A stretch of DNA of 64,000 bases. It comes from Balaenoptera acutorostrata (Eukaryota > Chordata > Mammalia > Artiodactyla > Balaenopteridae). Positions 22,948 through 34,480 of this stretch are shown here, in pieces. The stretch's first letter is position 1, and every line of letters begins with the position of its first letter. The translations under genes were made by a program, and so were the position numbers. A model generated the notes under the pieces. That model had not been told where the DNA came from and did no database searches. It saw only the letters and a program-made list of their open reading frames with translations. The stretch covers positions 42,627,036 to 42,691,035 of the forward strand of contig NC_080075.1 in the NCBI RefSeq assembly GCF_949987535.1, read 5' to 3'.

Positions 22948-23239
22948 CCCTAGACTAATTCTAATACATGAGTTTATTTTGTATTAGTTAGTGCTTTTTG
23001 CAACCATCCTAAAAGATCTTTGCCTATCCCAAGATCGCAAAGATATTCTATGTTCTCTTCCAGAGGGTATATAGCTCTAATTTTTACATTTAGGACTATG
23101 ATCCATCTTTCTTGAATTAATTGTTGTGTAAAGAGTGAGGTAGGTGTTAAGGTTCACTTTGTTTTAAACACAGATATCAAGCTGATCTAGCACCATATGT
23201 TAGAAAGACTTTCCTTTGTAACAGAAGTTGAAATCAATT

Positions 23240-23242
<3 letters not shown>

Positions 23243-23283
<41 letters not shown>
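23243..23283 (+). repeat. (TA)20 microsatellite
   Basis: Uninterrupted TA dinucleotide of 41 bases inside the old L1, followed by TGTTAATTAATGG. Pure TA tracts of this size are prone to cruciform extrusion and length change. Confidence 0.95.
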
Positions 23284-23286
<3 letters not shown>

Positions 23287-24337
23287 AATTAATGGATTCT
23301 CTATCATGTTCTATTGGTCTATTTGTCTATTTTTACATCAATATCAAATTATAACTTTATGATAAGGCTTGAAATCATGTTATATAAGTCCTCCAAATTT
23401 GTTATTCTTTTTCAGATATTTTGGATATTCTATGCCCATATAACTTTTAGACTTAGCTTGTGAATTTTTCAAAAAGGTCTACTAAAATATTTATTGGAAT
23501 GGCATTGACTCTATAGATCCATTTAGACAGAGTGGACATTTAACAATATTTTGTCTTCCAATTCATGAGCATGGTACCTTTCCATTTATTTATCTCTTTA
23601 ATTTCTTTCTGCAAAAATTTTGTGACTTGCACATTTTAAAATAGTTTTATTTATCAATATTTAATGTTTTTGATACTGTAAATGGAATTTAAAAATTATT
23701 TTCCAGTTATTCATTAGAACTATAGAGAAATTCAATTGTTTTTTGTACATTGGCCTTGTATCCTGTGACCTTCCTAAACTCATGTATTAGTTCTACTAAT
23801 TCTTTTGTTGTTCCATAGGATTTTCCACCTATGCAATCATATTGTCTACAGATAACAATGGTTTTACTTCTTTTCTAATATTCTTGTGTTGTATTTTTTT
23901 TTCTTGCCTTATTGCACTGGCTAGGACTTCTAATATAATACTGAATAGATGTGGTAAGAGTGGATATAAGAATGACATTAGCAGTAGGTTTCTGGAGATT
24001 CCGTTTATCAGATTAAGGAAGTTCCCTTCTCTTCCTATCTTTCTATATGTGTATATAAAGCTAAATTTTTTGCTAATATTTGCTTAAAGATTTTTGTATT
24101 TATGCTCATGAAGGATATTTGTATTTTCTTCTTGTAATGTCTTTTTCAGGTTTTGATATAAGAGTTATATGAGCTTCATATGACAAGTGGGGAAGTGTTT
24201 CCTTCTCTAATTTCTGAAAGTGCTTGTGTAAAATTGGCACTAATTCTTCCTTAAATGTTTACATAATTAATTGGTGAGGCCATCTGAGCCTGGAGGTTTC
24301 TTTTTCAGTAGGTATGTTATTATGAGTTTAATTTCTT

Positions 24338-24692
24338 CTTTAAAAAATTTTTATCTATTTATTTATTTTTGGCTGCATTGGGTCTTTGCTGCTGCTCACA
24401 GGCTTTCTCTAGTTGCAGTGAGCAGGGGCTACTCTTCATTGTGGTATGTGGGCTTCTCATTGTGGTGACTTCTCTTGTTGCAGAGCATGGGCTCTAGGCA
24501 TGTGGGCTTCAGTAGTTGTGGTATCCAGGCTCAGTAGTTGTGGCTCGTGGGCTCTAGAGCACAGGCTCAGTAGTTGTGGTTCACAGGCTTAGTTCATCCG
24601 CCGCATGTGGGATCTTCCTGGACCAGGAATTGAACCCATATACCCTGCCCTGGCAGGCAGATTCTTAACCACTGCACCATCAGGGAAGTCCA
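24338..24692 (-). mobile_element. CHR-type tRNA-Glu SINE, long form
   Basis: From an A-rich tail (reverse; 'tttatctatttatttattttt') to the head 'accatcagggaagtc'. Contains repeated 'tcagtagttgtgg' units near 24510-24580, the internal duplication seen in the longest CHR copies. Flanked by a perfect 13-base target-site duplication, agtttaatttctt, at 24325-24337 and 24693-24705. It inserted into the old L1 and interrupts an otherwise contiguous ORF2 segment. Confidence 0.95.
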
Positions 24693-25137
24693 AGTTTAAT
24701 TTCTTTAATAGATATAGGACTACAAATTTTGTTATGTTGTGTTTTCTTTATTATTCAGTTAGAGATATTTTCTAATTTTCCTTATGATTTCTTTTTTGAG
24801 TTCTGGATTATTTACAAGTGGTAATTTGGTCCAAGATGGCAGCATGGGAAGACCCTGAGGTCACTTCCTCCCATGGACCTACTGAATTTCACCTATATAT
24901 ACAGAAATTCCTCTTAAAGAAGAACTGAGGGCTGATTGACACTACCTTCTGCACAAGAAACAATAGAGGGACAACATAGAGATGGATACGAGAGATGGAG
25001 ACGTGGTATTGACAACCTGCAGAGCGAGGGATATCATGAGGAGGGCCTGCATGTGGAATCAGGCACCCTGGAGCACAGAGAAAAAACAGTGGTCTAAAAG
25101 GCACCTAGATTATGTGAAGGAAATCCATTTAATAACC

Positions 25138-25461
25138 CTAAAGCATCTGCCAAATGGGTGGGGAATTGCTGGAACTCTCTCCAGGGTTGGAGGCACTGGA
25201 GAGCACCATTTTTTTTGCATTCCCCCTCCACCTTGATAGCATGGGCAGGAACTTTAGCCAGCCTGTCAAAGCTGCCTCAGCATGCCCCTGGCCTACACCA
25301 ACTCTAGTTCTCTCGTGAGAGCAACCCCAGTGTGATGCACACTGGGACACCCTGTCCCATTCCAGCTGTTCTGCCAGGGCAGCCCTATTGTGTTGAGCCC
25401 TGGAGCCCCCCTGGCCCAACACTGCTCCAGCTCTAGCCGACCAGCCAAAACCACTTGGCAC
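25138..25461 (-). other. Antisense open frame in the L1 5' leader
   Basis: A 107-codon frame starts with ATG on the strand opposite to the L1, inside its 5' untranslated region. Primate L1s carry an antisense ORF0 in the comparable position, but the sequence is not similar as far as I can judge and the element is old. Probably chance in a GC-richer leader; listed because position and strand agree with ORF0. Confidence 0.15.
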
Positions 25462-25486
25462 ATGCAGTCACAAAGAATCAAACAAA

Positions 25487-26375
25487 ATGAGAAGACAGAG
25501 AAATATGTTCCAAACAAAAGAACAAAATAAAACCCCAGAAAAAGAAGCCTAATGAAACTGAGATAAGTAGTTTACCTAATAAAGAGGTCAAAGTAATAGT
25601 CATAAAGATGTTCACTGAACTTGGTTGAAGAATGGAGGAACACAGTGAGATCTTCAACAAAGAGGAAATATAAGAAAGAATCAGTCAGAGCTGAAGGATG
25701 CAGTAACTGAAATGAAAAACATTAGAGGCAATCAACAGCAGATTAGATGATACAGAAGAATGGGTCAGTGATGTGGAAGACAGAATAGTGGAGATCACCC
25801 AATCAGAAAAACAAAAAGAAAAAAAGAATTTAAAAAAGTGAGTATAGTTTAAGGGACCTCTGGGGTAACATTAAGTATACTAGCATTTGCATTATAGGGG
25901 TCTCAGAGGGAGAAAAGAAAGAAGGGGGTAGAAAACTTATTTGAAGAAATAATGGTTAAAAATTTCCCTAACCTGCAGAAAGAAACACATATCTAGGTCC
26001 AAGAAGCACAAGAGTGTTTCCAACAATATGAACACAAAGAGACCTACACCAAGGCAAATCATAATTAAAATGCCAAATTTGAGGATAATGAGAGAATTTT
26101 AAAGGCAGTAAGAGAAAAATAACTACTCAAATATAAGGAAACTCTCATAATACTACCAGCTGATTTTTCAGCAGAAACTTTGCTGGCCAAAAGGGAGGGC
26201 AGGATATATTTGAAGTGCTGAAAGGAACAATCTTACAGCCAAGAATACTCTACCTGTCAAAGTTATCATTCAAACTGAAGAGGCTGTAAAGAGTTTCCCA
26301 GACAAGTAAAAATTAAAGGAGTTCGTTAACACTAAACTGACCTTTTAAGAAATGTTAAAGGGTCTTCTTTAAGCA
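25487..26375 (+). pseudogene. L1 ORF1 remnant (RNA-binding coiled-coil protein)
   Basis: Starts at ATG 25487 with MRRQRNMFQTKEQNKTPEKE, the expected L1 ORF1 beginning, and meets TAA at codon 22 (25550-25552). Later frames show the coiled-coil part ('gatacagaagaatgggtcag', 'gtggaagacagaatagtgga') and the C-terminal side ('gcaggatatatttgaagtgc', 'gaatactctacctg'). It ends near 'gaaatgttaaagggtcttct'. In live L1s the protein trimerises and coats L1 RNA; this copy encodes only fragments. Confidence 0.8.
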
Positions 26376-26929
26376 GAAAGGAAAAGGCCACAACTAGAAA
26401 TAAGAAAAAAATATGAAAGAAAAAATCTCACTGGTAAAGGCCAATATATATATATAAAAAAGCAGTGAATCAGACACGTAAAAAGCTAGTATAAAGGTTA
26501 AAAGACAAAATTAGTAAAATCAACTATAATTTCAATAAGTAGTTAAGGGATCCACAAAATAAAAAGAAGTAAAATGTGATATCAGAAACTTAGTATGTGT
26601 GGGGTAATAAAAATGTAGTGCTTTTAGAATGCATTCAGACTTAAAATAAACTGGTTTATATATCATATATATGTCAATATATATGAACCTCACGGCAATC
26701 ACAAACCAAAAACCTTCAATATATATGCAAAAAATAAAGAGAAAGAAACCCAAACATAACACTAAAGAAAATTACCAAAACACAAGGAGAGAGACCAAGA
26801 GAAGAAGAAAGGAAGAGAGAACTGTAAAAACACCAGAAAACAATTTAAAAAATGTCATTAAGTAAATACCTATCAATAATCACTTTAAATGTGAATGGAC
26901 CAAATGCTGCAATCAAAAGACATATGGTG

Positions 26930-27271
26930 GGACTTCCCTGGTGGTGCAGTGGTTAAGAATCCAACTGCCAATGCAGGGGACACGGGTTTGAGCCCTGGTC
27001 CAGGAAGATCCCACATGCCGCGGAGCAACTAAGCCTGTACGCCACAACTACTGAGCCTGCGCTCTAGAGCCAACGAGCCACAACTACTGAGCCCATGTGC
27101 CACAACTACTGAAGCCTGCATGCCTAGAGCCCATGCTCTGCAACAAGAGAAGCCACTGCAACGAGAAGCCCATGCACCGCAACAAAGAGTAGCTCCCGCT
27201 CGCCGCAACTAGAGAAAGCCTGTGTGCAGCAGCAAAGACCCAATGCAGCCAAAAATAAATAAGTTAAAAAC
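26930..27271 (+). mobile_element. CHR-type tRNA-Glu SINE, long form
   Basis: Head 'ggacttccctggtggtgcag' with A-box-like TGGTGGTGCAGTGG, B-box-like GGTTTGAGCCC, three 'cacaactactgagcc' type units (internal duplication), and tail 'aaaaataaataagttaaaaa'. Flanked by a perfect 13-base target-site duplication, aagacatatggtg, at 26917-26929 and 27272-27284. Inserted in the ORF2 endonuclease region of the plus-strand L1. Confidence 0.97.
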
Positions 27272-28283
27272 AAGACATATGGTGCCTGAATGGATAGAAA
27301 AATAAGGCCCATATATATACTGCCTACAGGAAACTCACTTTAGATCTAAAGACACACATAGACTGAAAGTGAAGGGTGGAAAAGGCTATCCCATGTAAAT
27401 GGAAACAAAAAGAAAGCTGGGATAGCAGTACTCATATCAGACTAAATAGACTTTAAAACAAAGACTGTAACAAGAGAAAAAGAAGGGCATTATATAATGA
27501 TAAAGGGGTCAATGCAAGATAACATTTGCAAATATTTATGCACCCTACATAGGAGCATCTAAATATATAAAGCAAATATTAACAGACATGAAGGGAGAAA
27601 TTGACAGTAATACAATAATAGTAGGGGACTTTAATACTCCACTTACATAAATTGATAGATCATCTAGACAGAAAATCAATAAGGAAACATTGGCTTTAAA
27701 TGACACATTAGATCAGATGAACTTAATAGATATATACAGAACATTCTATCCAAAAACTGCAGAATAAACATTCTTTTCAAGTGCACTTGGAACATTCTCC
27801 AGATGGATCACATGTTAGGCCACAAAATAAGTCTCAATGAATTTAAGAAGATTGAAATCATATCAAGCATCTTTTCCAACCAACAGCATGAAACTAGAAA
27901 TCAATTACAAGAAGAAAACTGGAATAAACACAGTCACATGGAGACTAAACAACATGTTACAAAACAACCAATGGATCAATGGAGAAATCAAAGAAGAAAT
28001 TAGAAAAAATTCCTTGAAATAAATGAAAATGGAAACACAACTTTCCAAAATCTGTGGGACACAGCAAAAGCAGTTCTAAGAAGGAAGTTCATAATGATAC
28101 AGACCTACCTAAAGAAACAATGTAAAGAAAAAGACCCTCAAATAAACAATTTAACTTTACACCTAAAAGAACTAGGAAAGGAAGAACAAACGAAGCCCAA
28201 AGTTAGCAGAAGGAAGTAAGTAAAAAAGATCAGAGTAGAAAGAAATGAAATACAGGCTAAAAAATCAATAGAAAAGATCAGTG

Positions 28284-28583
28284 GGCTTTCCTGGTGGCGC
28301 AGTGGTTGAGAATCTGCCTGCCAATGCAGGGGACACGGGTTCGAGCCCTGGTCTGGGAAGATCCCACATGCCGCGGAGCAACTAAGCCCGTGAGCCACAA
28401 CTACTGAGCTTGCGTGTCTGGAGCCTATGCCCCGCAACAAGAGAGGCCGCGACAGTGAAAGGCCCACGCACCGCGATGAAGAGTGGCCCCCGCTTGCTGC
28501 AACTAGAGAAAGCCCCCGCACAGAAACGAAGACCCAACACAGCCAAAAATAAATAAATAAATAAATAAATTTATTTAAAAAAA
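28284..28583 (+). mobile_element. CHR-type tRNA-Glu SINE, short-body form
   Basis: Head 'ggctttcctggtggcgcagt' with A box TGGTGGCGCAGTGG (28292-28305) and B box GGTTCGAGCCC (28338-28348), the pol III promoter inherited from tRNA. The tail is (AAAT)n then A-rich. A perfect 12-base target-site duplication, aaaagatcagtg, lies at 28272-28283 and 28584-28595. CpG-rich body with few changes suggests a relatively young copy. Inserted in ORF2 of the plus-strand L1. Confidence 0.97.
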
Positions 28584-31159
28584 AAAAGATCAGTGAGACT
28601 AAGAGCTAGTTCCTTGAAAAGATGAATAAAATTGATAACCTTTTAGCCAGACTCATCAAGAAAAAAAGAGGGCCCAAATTAATAAGTCAGAAATGAAAAA
28701 GGAAAAGTTACAGCTAATACCACAGAAATACAAAGAATCATTAGAAACTACTATAAACAATTATATGCCAACAAATTGGACAAACTGGAAGAAATGGATA
28801 AGTTCCTAGAAACATGTGATCTTCTAAGACTGAATCAAGAAGAAATAGAAAATATGAACAGACCAATTCTAGTAATGAAATTGAATCAGTAATCAAAACC
28901 TCCCAACAAGAAAAAATGCAGGAGTAGATGACTTCACAGGTGAATTCTACCGAACATACAAAGAAGAGTTAATACCTATACTTCTCAAATTATTCCAAAA
29001 AATTGAAGAGGAAGGAGTGCTTCTAAACTCATTCTACAAGGCCAACATTACCCTGATACCAAAATCAGTCAAAGACTACAAAAAAAGAAAATTACAGGCC
29101 AATATCCCTGATGAATATAGATGCAAAAACCCTCAACAAAATATTAGCAAACCTAATTCAACAATACGTTAAAAGGATCATACATCATGATCAAATAGGA
29201 CTTATTACAAGAATGCAAAGATGGTTCTATATCTGCAAATCAACCAATGTGATACACCACATTAACAAAACGAATGATAAAAATCATATGATTATCTCAT
29301 TAGATGCAGAAAAAACTTTTGACAGAATTCAACATCCATTTATGATAAAAACTTTCAACAAAATGGGTACTGAAGGAACATATGTCAACATAAATGTAAA
29401 GGCCATATATGACAAACCTACAGTTAACATCATAGTCAATGTTGAAAAGCAGAAAGCTTTTCCTGTAAGATCAGGAACAAGACAAGGATGCCCACTCTCA
29501 CCACTTTTATTCAACGTAGTATTGAAGTCCTTGCCACGGCAATCAGACAAAGAAAAAAAAAAGGCATCCAAATTGGACGGGAAGAACTAAAACAGTCCCT
29601 ATTAGCAGGTGACATGATACTGTATATAGAAAGTTGGAGACTCCATCAAATAACTATTAGAACTAATAAAGAAATTCAATAAAATTGCAGGATATAAAAT
29701 TAATATACAGAAATCTGTTGCACCTCTATACACCAATAATGAAGTATCAGAAAGAGAAATTAAGAAAGCAATTCCGTTTACAATTGCATCACAAAGAATT
29801 TAAAAACTGGGAATAAATCTAACCAAGGAGGTGAAAGACCTGTACTCTGAAAACTATAAGACATTGATGAAAGAAATTGAAGACAACACAAATAAATGGA
29901 AAGGCATACCATGCTCTTGGATTGGAAGAATTAATTTTAAAATATCCATACGATCCAAAGCAATTTACAGATTCAATGCAATCTGTATCAAAATACCCAT
30001 GGCATTTTTCACAGAATTAGAACAAATAATCCTAAAATTTGTGTGAAACCACAAAAGACCCCAAATAGTCAAAGCAATCTTGAGAACGAGAACAAAGCTG
30101 GAAGCATCATGCTCTGTGATTTCAAACCGTACTACAAAACTATAGTAATCAAAATAGTATGGCACTGGCATAAAAAGACACATAGATCAATGGAATAGAA
30201 TAGAGAACCCAGAAGTAAACCCACACTTATATGGTCAATTAATCTACAACAAAGGAGGCAGGGACATATAATGGGGAAAAGACAGTCTTCAATAAATGGT
30301 GTTGGGAAAACTGGATAGCTACATGCGAAAGAATGGAACTAGCCCACTTTCTCACACCATGTACAAAAATAAACTCAGAATGGATTAAAGACGTAAATGT
30401 GAGACCTGAAACCATTAAACTCCCAGAAGAAAACTTAGGCAGTAAGCTTTTTGACATTAGTCTTAGCAATACTTTTTTGGATCTGTCTTCTTAGGCCAGG
30501 GTAACAAAAGCAAAAATAAACAAATGAGACTACATCAGAGTAAAACCCTTTTGCATAGAGAAGGAAACCATGAACAAAATGAAAAGGTAACCTACTGAAT
30601 GGGAGAAGATATTTGCAAATGATATATCAAACATGGGATTAGTATGCAAAATAGATAAAGAGTTCATACAACTCAATATCAAAACAAAAACAATCCGATT
30701 AAAAAAATGAGCAGAGGACCTGAATAGACATTTTTCCAGAGAAGACATGAAGATGGCCAACAGGCACATGAACTCATGCTCAACATCACTGGACATCAGA
30801 GAAATGCAAATCAAAACCACAATGAGGTATCACCTCACACCTGTCAGAATTGCTATGATCAAAAACATGAGAAATAACTAGTGTTGGTGCGGATGCAGAG
30901 AAAAGGGAATCCTCGTGCACTGTGAGTGGGAGTATCAGTTGGTACAACCGCTATGGAAAACAGGATGGAGCTTCCTCAAAGAATTAAAATAGAACTTACA
31001 TATGATCCAACAATTCTACTTCTGAGTATTTATCCAAAGAAAATGAAAATAATAATTTGAAAAGATTTGTGCACCCCAAGGTTCATCACAGCATTATTTA
31101 CAATAGCCAAGATATGGAAATGACACAAATGTCCACCAATAGATGAATGGATAAAGAAG

Positions 31160-31179
31160 ATATGATGTGTGTGTGTGTG

Positions 31180-31224
<45 letters not shown>

Positions 31225-31315
31225 GTATATATATATATAGTCTATTGTATATATATAAATATATATATACACACACACACACACATATATATATATACCC
31301 ACACACATACACAAT
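31160..31315 (+). repeat. Compound TG/TA/CA microsatellite in L1 3' region
   Basis: (TG)n, long (TA)n with TGTA interruptions, 'tagtctattg', more TA, then (CA)n twice. It sits where L1 ORF2 normally has a short 'atatatatac' segment between 'ggataaagaa' and 'cagccataaa', so it grew from a native L1 seed by slippage. The TG and CA flanks around a TA core make an imperfect inverted repeat of about 150 bases. Confidence 0.9.
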
Positions 31316-32909
31316 TCACTATTACCCAGCCATAAAAAAAGAATGAAATCTTGCCATTTGTGACAACATAGATGGATCTAGAGGGTATTATGTTGAATGA
31401 AATAAGTCAGACAGAGACAGACAAATATTGCATGATTTCACTTAATGTGTGGAACATAAAAAATAAATGAACAGACATAACAAGAGAGAAACAACTCATA
31501 GATACAGAGAACAAACTGGTGGTTGCCAAAGGGGAGGAGGTGGGGGGATAAGTGAAATAAGTGAAGGACATTAAGAGGTAAAAACTTCCCATTATAAAAT
31601 AAATAGGTCTTGGGATGTAATGTACAGCATAGGGAATATAGTCAGTAATACTGTAATAACTTTGTATAGTGACAAACAGTAACTAGACTTATTGTGGTGA
31701 TCATTTTGTAATGTATAAAAATATCAAATCACTATACTGTACACCTGAAACTAATATAATATTGAAAGTCATTATACTTCAATAGAAAAAAAAGAAATGG
31801 GTATTTAAGTTTTGAAATATTTCAATATTTTCTAGGTTATCTTATTGTAATTGCTATCTAACTTAATTCTTTTGTGATCACAGAATGTTATTTTGATACT
31901 TTGATATGATTTTGAGTCTTTGATAAGTTTTTGAGATTTGTTTTATGTCCCAGCATGTAGTCTTTCTTGGTGAATGTTTTAGGTGCACTTGAAATTAATG
32001 AATATTTGTAGGTATTGGGAACAGTGTTTTTATAAATGCCAGTTATGTCAAGCTATTTAAAAGTGGTGTCCAACTCATATTCTTACTGATTTTTTTGGTC
32101 TATTTTTTATGTCAATAACTGAGAGAAGGGTGTTAAATCTCCAAGTACAAATGTGGATGTCTCTCTTTTTTCTCTTTAGTTCTGTCAGTTTCTGTGCTGT
32201 GAATTTTGAAACCCTGTTTTGAGTATACACTAGGATTATTAGGTGTTCCTGATGAATTGACCCTATTTATAATTATGAGACGCTCTCTTTGTCTCTGGTA
32301 ACATGTTTTATCTTAAATCCACTTTGCCTGATTTTAATATAGCACACTAGTTTTTTATACTTAGAGTTTACTTAGAATATCTTTTTCTGTTCTTCTTTTC
32401 ATTCTATCTATGTCTTTATATTTAACGTATGTTATTTTAAAATAACATATAGGTAAGTCTTACTTTTTTATCCAGTCTGGCAATTTATGCCTTACAGTTG
32501 GTGTGTTCAGTGTATTTATATTTAATGTAACTAAATGTATGAGTGGGTTTAAGTCTACCATTTTGGTATTTCCACCATATGCTCTTTCTTTTTTTTTTTT
32601 TTTTCTGTATTCTTTTGGCTGAATCAAGTATTTTTTAGTTTTCTCTTTTGTCTTCTCTATTGACTTTTTAGCTACTTTTTTTGTGTTATTTTTACAACAT
32701 ATGCACTTTAGAAATTAAACTATGTATCTTTAAGTGACCACAATCTACCTTCAAATACATTCATTCATACATTATGAATAGTGTAAGGACCTTACCTGCC
32801 TCTTGCCCTTTGTGCTTTTATTTTCATATATTTTACTTCTATTTATGCTATAAACCTCATAATTCATTGTTATTGTTGTTGTCTTTTTTAAGTCAGTAGT
32901 TTTTTACAG

Positions 32910-33136
32910 ATATATGTATATATATTCTTTCTCTGTCTCTCTCCATCTCTGTTTCTGTCTTTGTCTCTTTGTCTCTCTCTCTATATATGTATATATGTAC
33001 ATATATACACACACAGAAGTGTTTATATGTATTTCTATATATTTATCTACAGAAGTATATATATATATCTTTATATTAGTGTTTGGATAAATCTCTCTCC
33101 ACACACACACACAGAAACAAATATGTATTACACACA

Positions 33137-33170
<34 letters not shown>
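32910..33170 (+). repeat. Compound TATG/TCTC/CA microsatellite
   Basis: TATG-rich (32910-32925), TCTC-rich (32930-32985), TATATG/TACA-rich (32985-33075) and (CA)n at 33131-33164. It lies in the old minus-strand L1. Open frames crossing it are compositionally biased artefacts. Confidence 0.85.
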
Positions 33171-33550
33171 AAACATTTTGAGGGGGACATTTCTTGTAGT
33201 ACTGGTCTGCTGGAGACAAATTGTCTCTGTTTTTGTCTCTCTGAAAATGTCTGTATATTGCCTCTGTTTTTGCAAGATATGAAACATTAAGTTGATAGTT
33301 TTTTTCTTTTTTCCTTATAGCACTGTAAAGAAGTTGTTCCAGTTTTCTGGCCTTATTCTCATTGTCGTTCCCTGTTAAGTAATGTATCATTTTTCCTCTG
33401 GCTACTTTTATGAATTTCCTCTTTATCTTTGAGTCTCAGCAGTTTAAGTATGACTAGGTGTGATTTTCTTTGTATTTATCCTTCTTGGGTTCATTGAGCT
33501 TCTTGTATCTATGGGTTTATTTTGGAAAGCACTTGGCTGTTATGTCTTTA

Positions 33551-33829
33551 TTTATTTATTTATTTTTGGCTGTGTTGGGTCTTCGTTTCCGTGCAGGGGC
33601 TTTCTCTAGTTGCGGCGAGCGGGGGCCACTCTTCATCGCGGTGCGCGGGCCTCTCACTGCCATGACCTCTCCCGTTGTGGAGCACAAGCTCCAGACGCGC
33701 AGGCTCAGTAGTTGTGGCTCGTGGGCCTAGTTGCTCCACGGCATGTGGGATCCTCCCAGACCAGGGCTCGAACCCGTGTCCCCTGCATTGGCAAGCAGAC
33801 TCTCAACCACTGCGCCACCAGGGAAGCCC
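33551..33829 (-). mobile_element. CHR-type tRNA-Glu SINE
   Basis: Reverse orientation from 'tttatttatttatttttggc' to the head 'gcgccaccagggaagccc', with the B box visible as 'gggctcgaaccc'. Target-site duplication tgttatgtcttta (33538-33550) and tgttatatcttta (33830-33842), one mismatch. Inserted into the 5' half of the old minus-strand L1. High CpG content (about a dozen) suggests a younger copy. Confidence 0.95.
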
Positions 33830-34480
33830 TGTTATATCTTTAAAAAATAATAAAAAATATATTTACCCTCTTATCCCTCTTTTTTTCCTTCTAGAACTCC
33901 AATTACATGTTTTCTAGACAGTTTGTTATTATCCCAGAGTTCTTTTTTCTTTTTCTCTTTATTTCACTCTTTGTTTTTGTTTGGATAATTTCTGTTGATT
34001 TGTGTTTAAGTTCACTAATCTGTTCCTCTGCTATATCAAATTTGATGTTAAGTCCATTAAATAAACTCTTCAGTTTTGATATCGTATTTTTCATTTCTGT
34101 TATTTCCTTTGGGTCTTTTTTTATAGTTTCTTTCTCTCTTTTGAAATTACTAATCTGTTCATGCATGTATTTTTTCCACTGGTTTCTTTGAAATATTTAT
34201 CACTGTTGTTTTAAAGTCCCTGCCTGGGCCATCTCTGGATATGATTCAGTTGACTGTTTCCTCTTTTGAACATGGGTAACATTTTCTTGCTTCTTTGCAG
34301 CTTTCATATATTTTGATATATGGGACAGTTTGTATAGAATGCCAGTAGAAATTAAGTAAGTAATAGTCACCTCCAGCAGAGGAGATCGTCTTTTTCTGAG
34401 GGCATGTGTTGGGAGATGAGTCAGTCTCATCTGAGTAGTTCAGCTGAGTCTGGGCTTGATTGCAACTGAAGTTAGATTCA

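Larger units (their letters stand above)
21336..24827 (-). mobile_element. Old L1 LINE (L1M-type), 3' half, interrupted
   Basis: Reverse-complement L1 from its 3' end upward through ORF2. Landmarks: 'ccattgtatggatgtgccac' (21685), 'tattatgaataaagctgcta' (21760), 'aaagatctttgcctatccca' (23010), 'catctgagcctggaggtttc' (24281). Diverged, with stops throughout. It is broken by an LTR-like repeat (22342-22745), a short CHR SINE (22832-22947), a TA microsatellite (23243-23283) and a long CHR SINE (24338-24692). At 24,827 it is cut by a younger plus-strand L1 and resumes at about 31,807. Confidence 0.85.
26860..31440 (+). pseudogene. L1 ORF2 remnant (endonuclease and reverse transcriptase)
   Basis: The endonuclease begins near 26862 (frame reads YLSIITLNVNGPNAA) and is split by SINEs at 26930-27271 and 28284-28583. 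The longest surviving frame, 29111-29590 (159 codons), covers part of the reverse transcriptase with SLDAEKTFD at residues 63-71 and [14 protein letters not shown] at 122-135. A frameshift near 29525 moves the next part to the frame of 29488-29682, where the catalytic FADD position reads LAGD. Downstream regions are recognisable by DNA similarity only. Two independent lesions (frameshift, lost Asp pair) make it enzymatically dead. Confidence 0.85.
24828..31794 (+). mobile_element. Near full-length L1 LINE (L1MA/L1MB-like), inactive
   Basis: Runs from a 5' start 'ggtccaagatggc' through an untranslated leader, ORF1 remnant, ORF2 remnant and 3' UTR ending 'cttcaatagaaaaaaaag'. After removing its two SINEs the length is about 6.3 kb, the size of a complete L1. 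ORF1 has a stop at codon 22 and ORF2 is full of stops and frameshifts, so it cannot mobilise itself. Flanks carry an imperfect repeat, aagtggtaattt (24816-24827) and aaatgggtattt (31795-31806), a plausible target-site duplication. The old minus-strand L1 continues on both sides, so this element inserted into it. The subfamily name is tentative. Confidence 0.9.
31807..34480 (-). mobile_element. Old L1 LINE, 5' half after the nested L1
   Basis: Resumes the element at 21336-24827: 'agttttgaaatatttcaata', 'tcttggtgaatgttttaggt' with 'gcacttgaaa', 'cctgattttaatatagc', then the ORF1/5' side ('gggttcattgagcttcttgt', 'gaactccaattacatgtttt', 'tatcaaatttgatgttaagt'). A minus-strand frame of 87 codons at 33903-34166 shows the lysine/glutamate-rich heptad pattern of an ORF1 coiled coil. 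The end near 34480 is soft; weak 5'-UTR-like sequence may run to about 35,250. Confidence 0.75.

Noticed and set aside
28284..28348. tRNA gene suggested by A and B boxes
   Set aside because: The tRNA-like part belongs to a CHR SINE with tail and target-site duplication, so it is a retroposon promoter and not a functional tRNA.
31030..31335. Open frames rich in Tyr-Ile and Cys-Val
   Set aside because: Artefacts of TA, TG and CA dinucleotide repeats.
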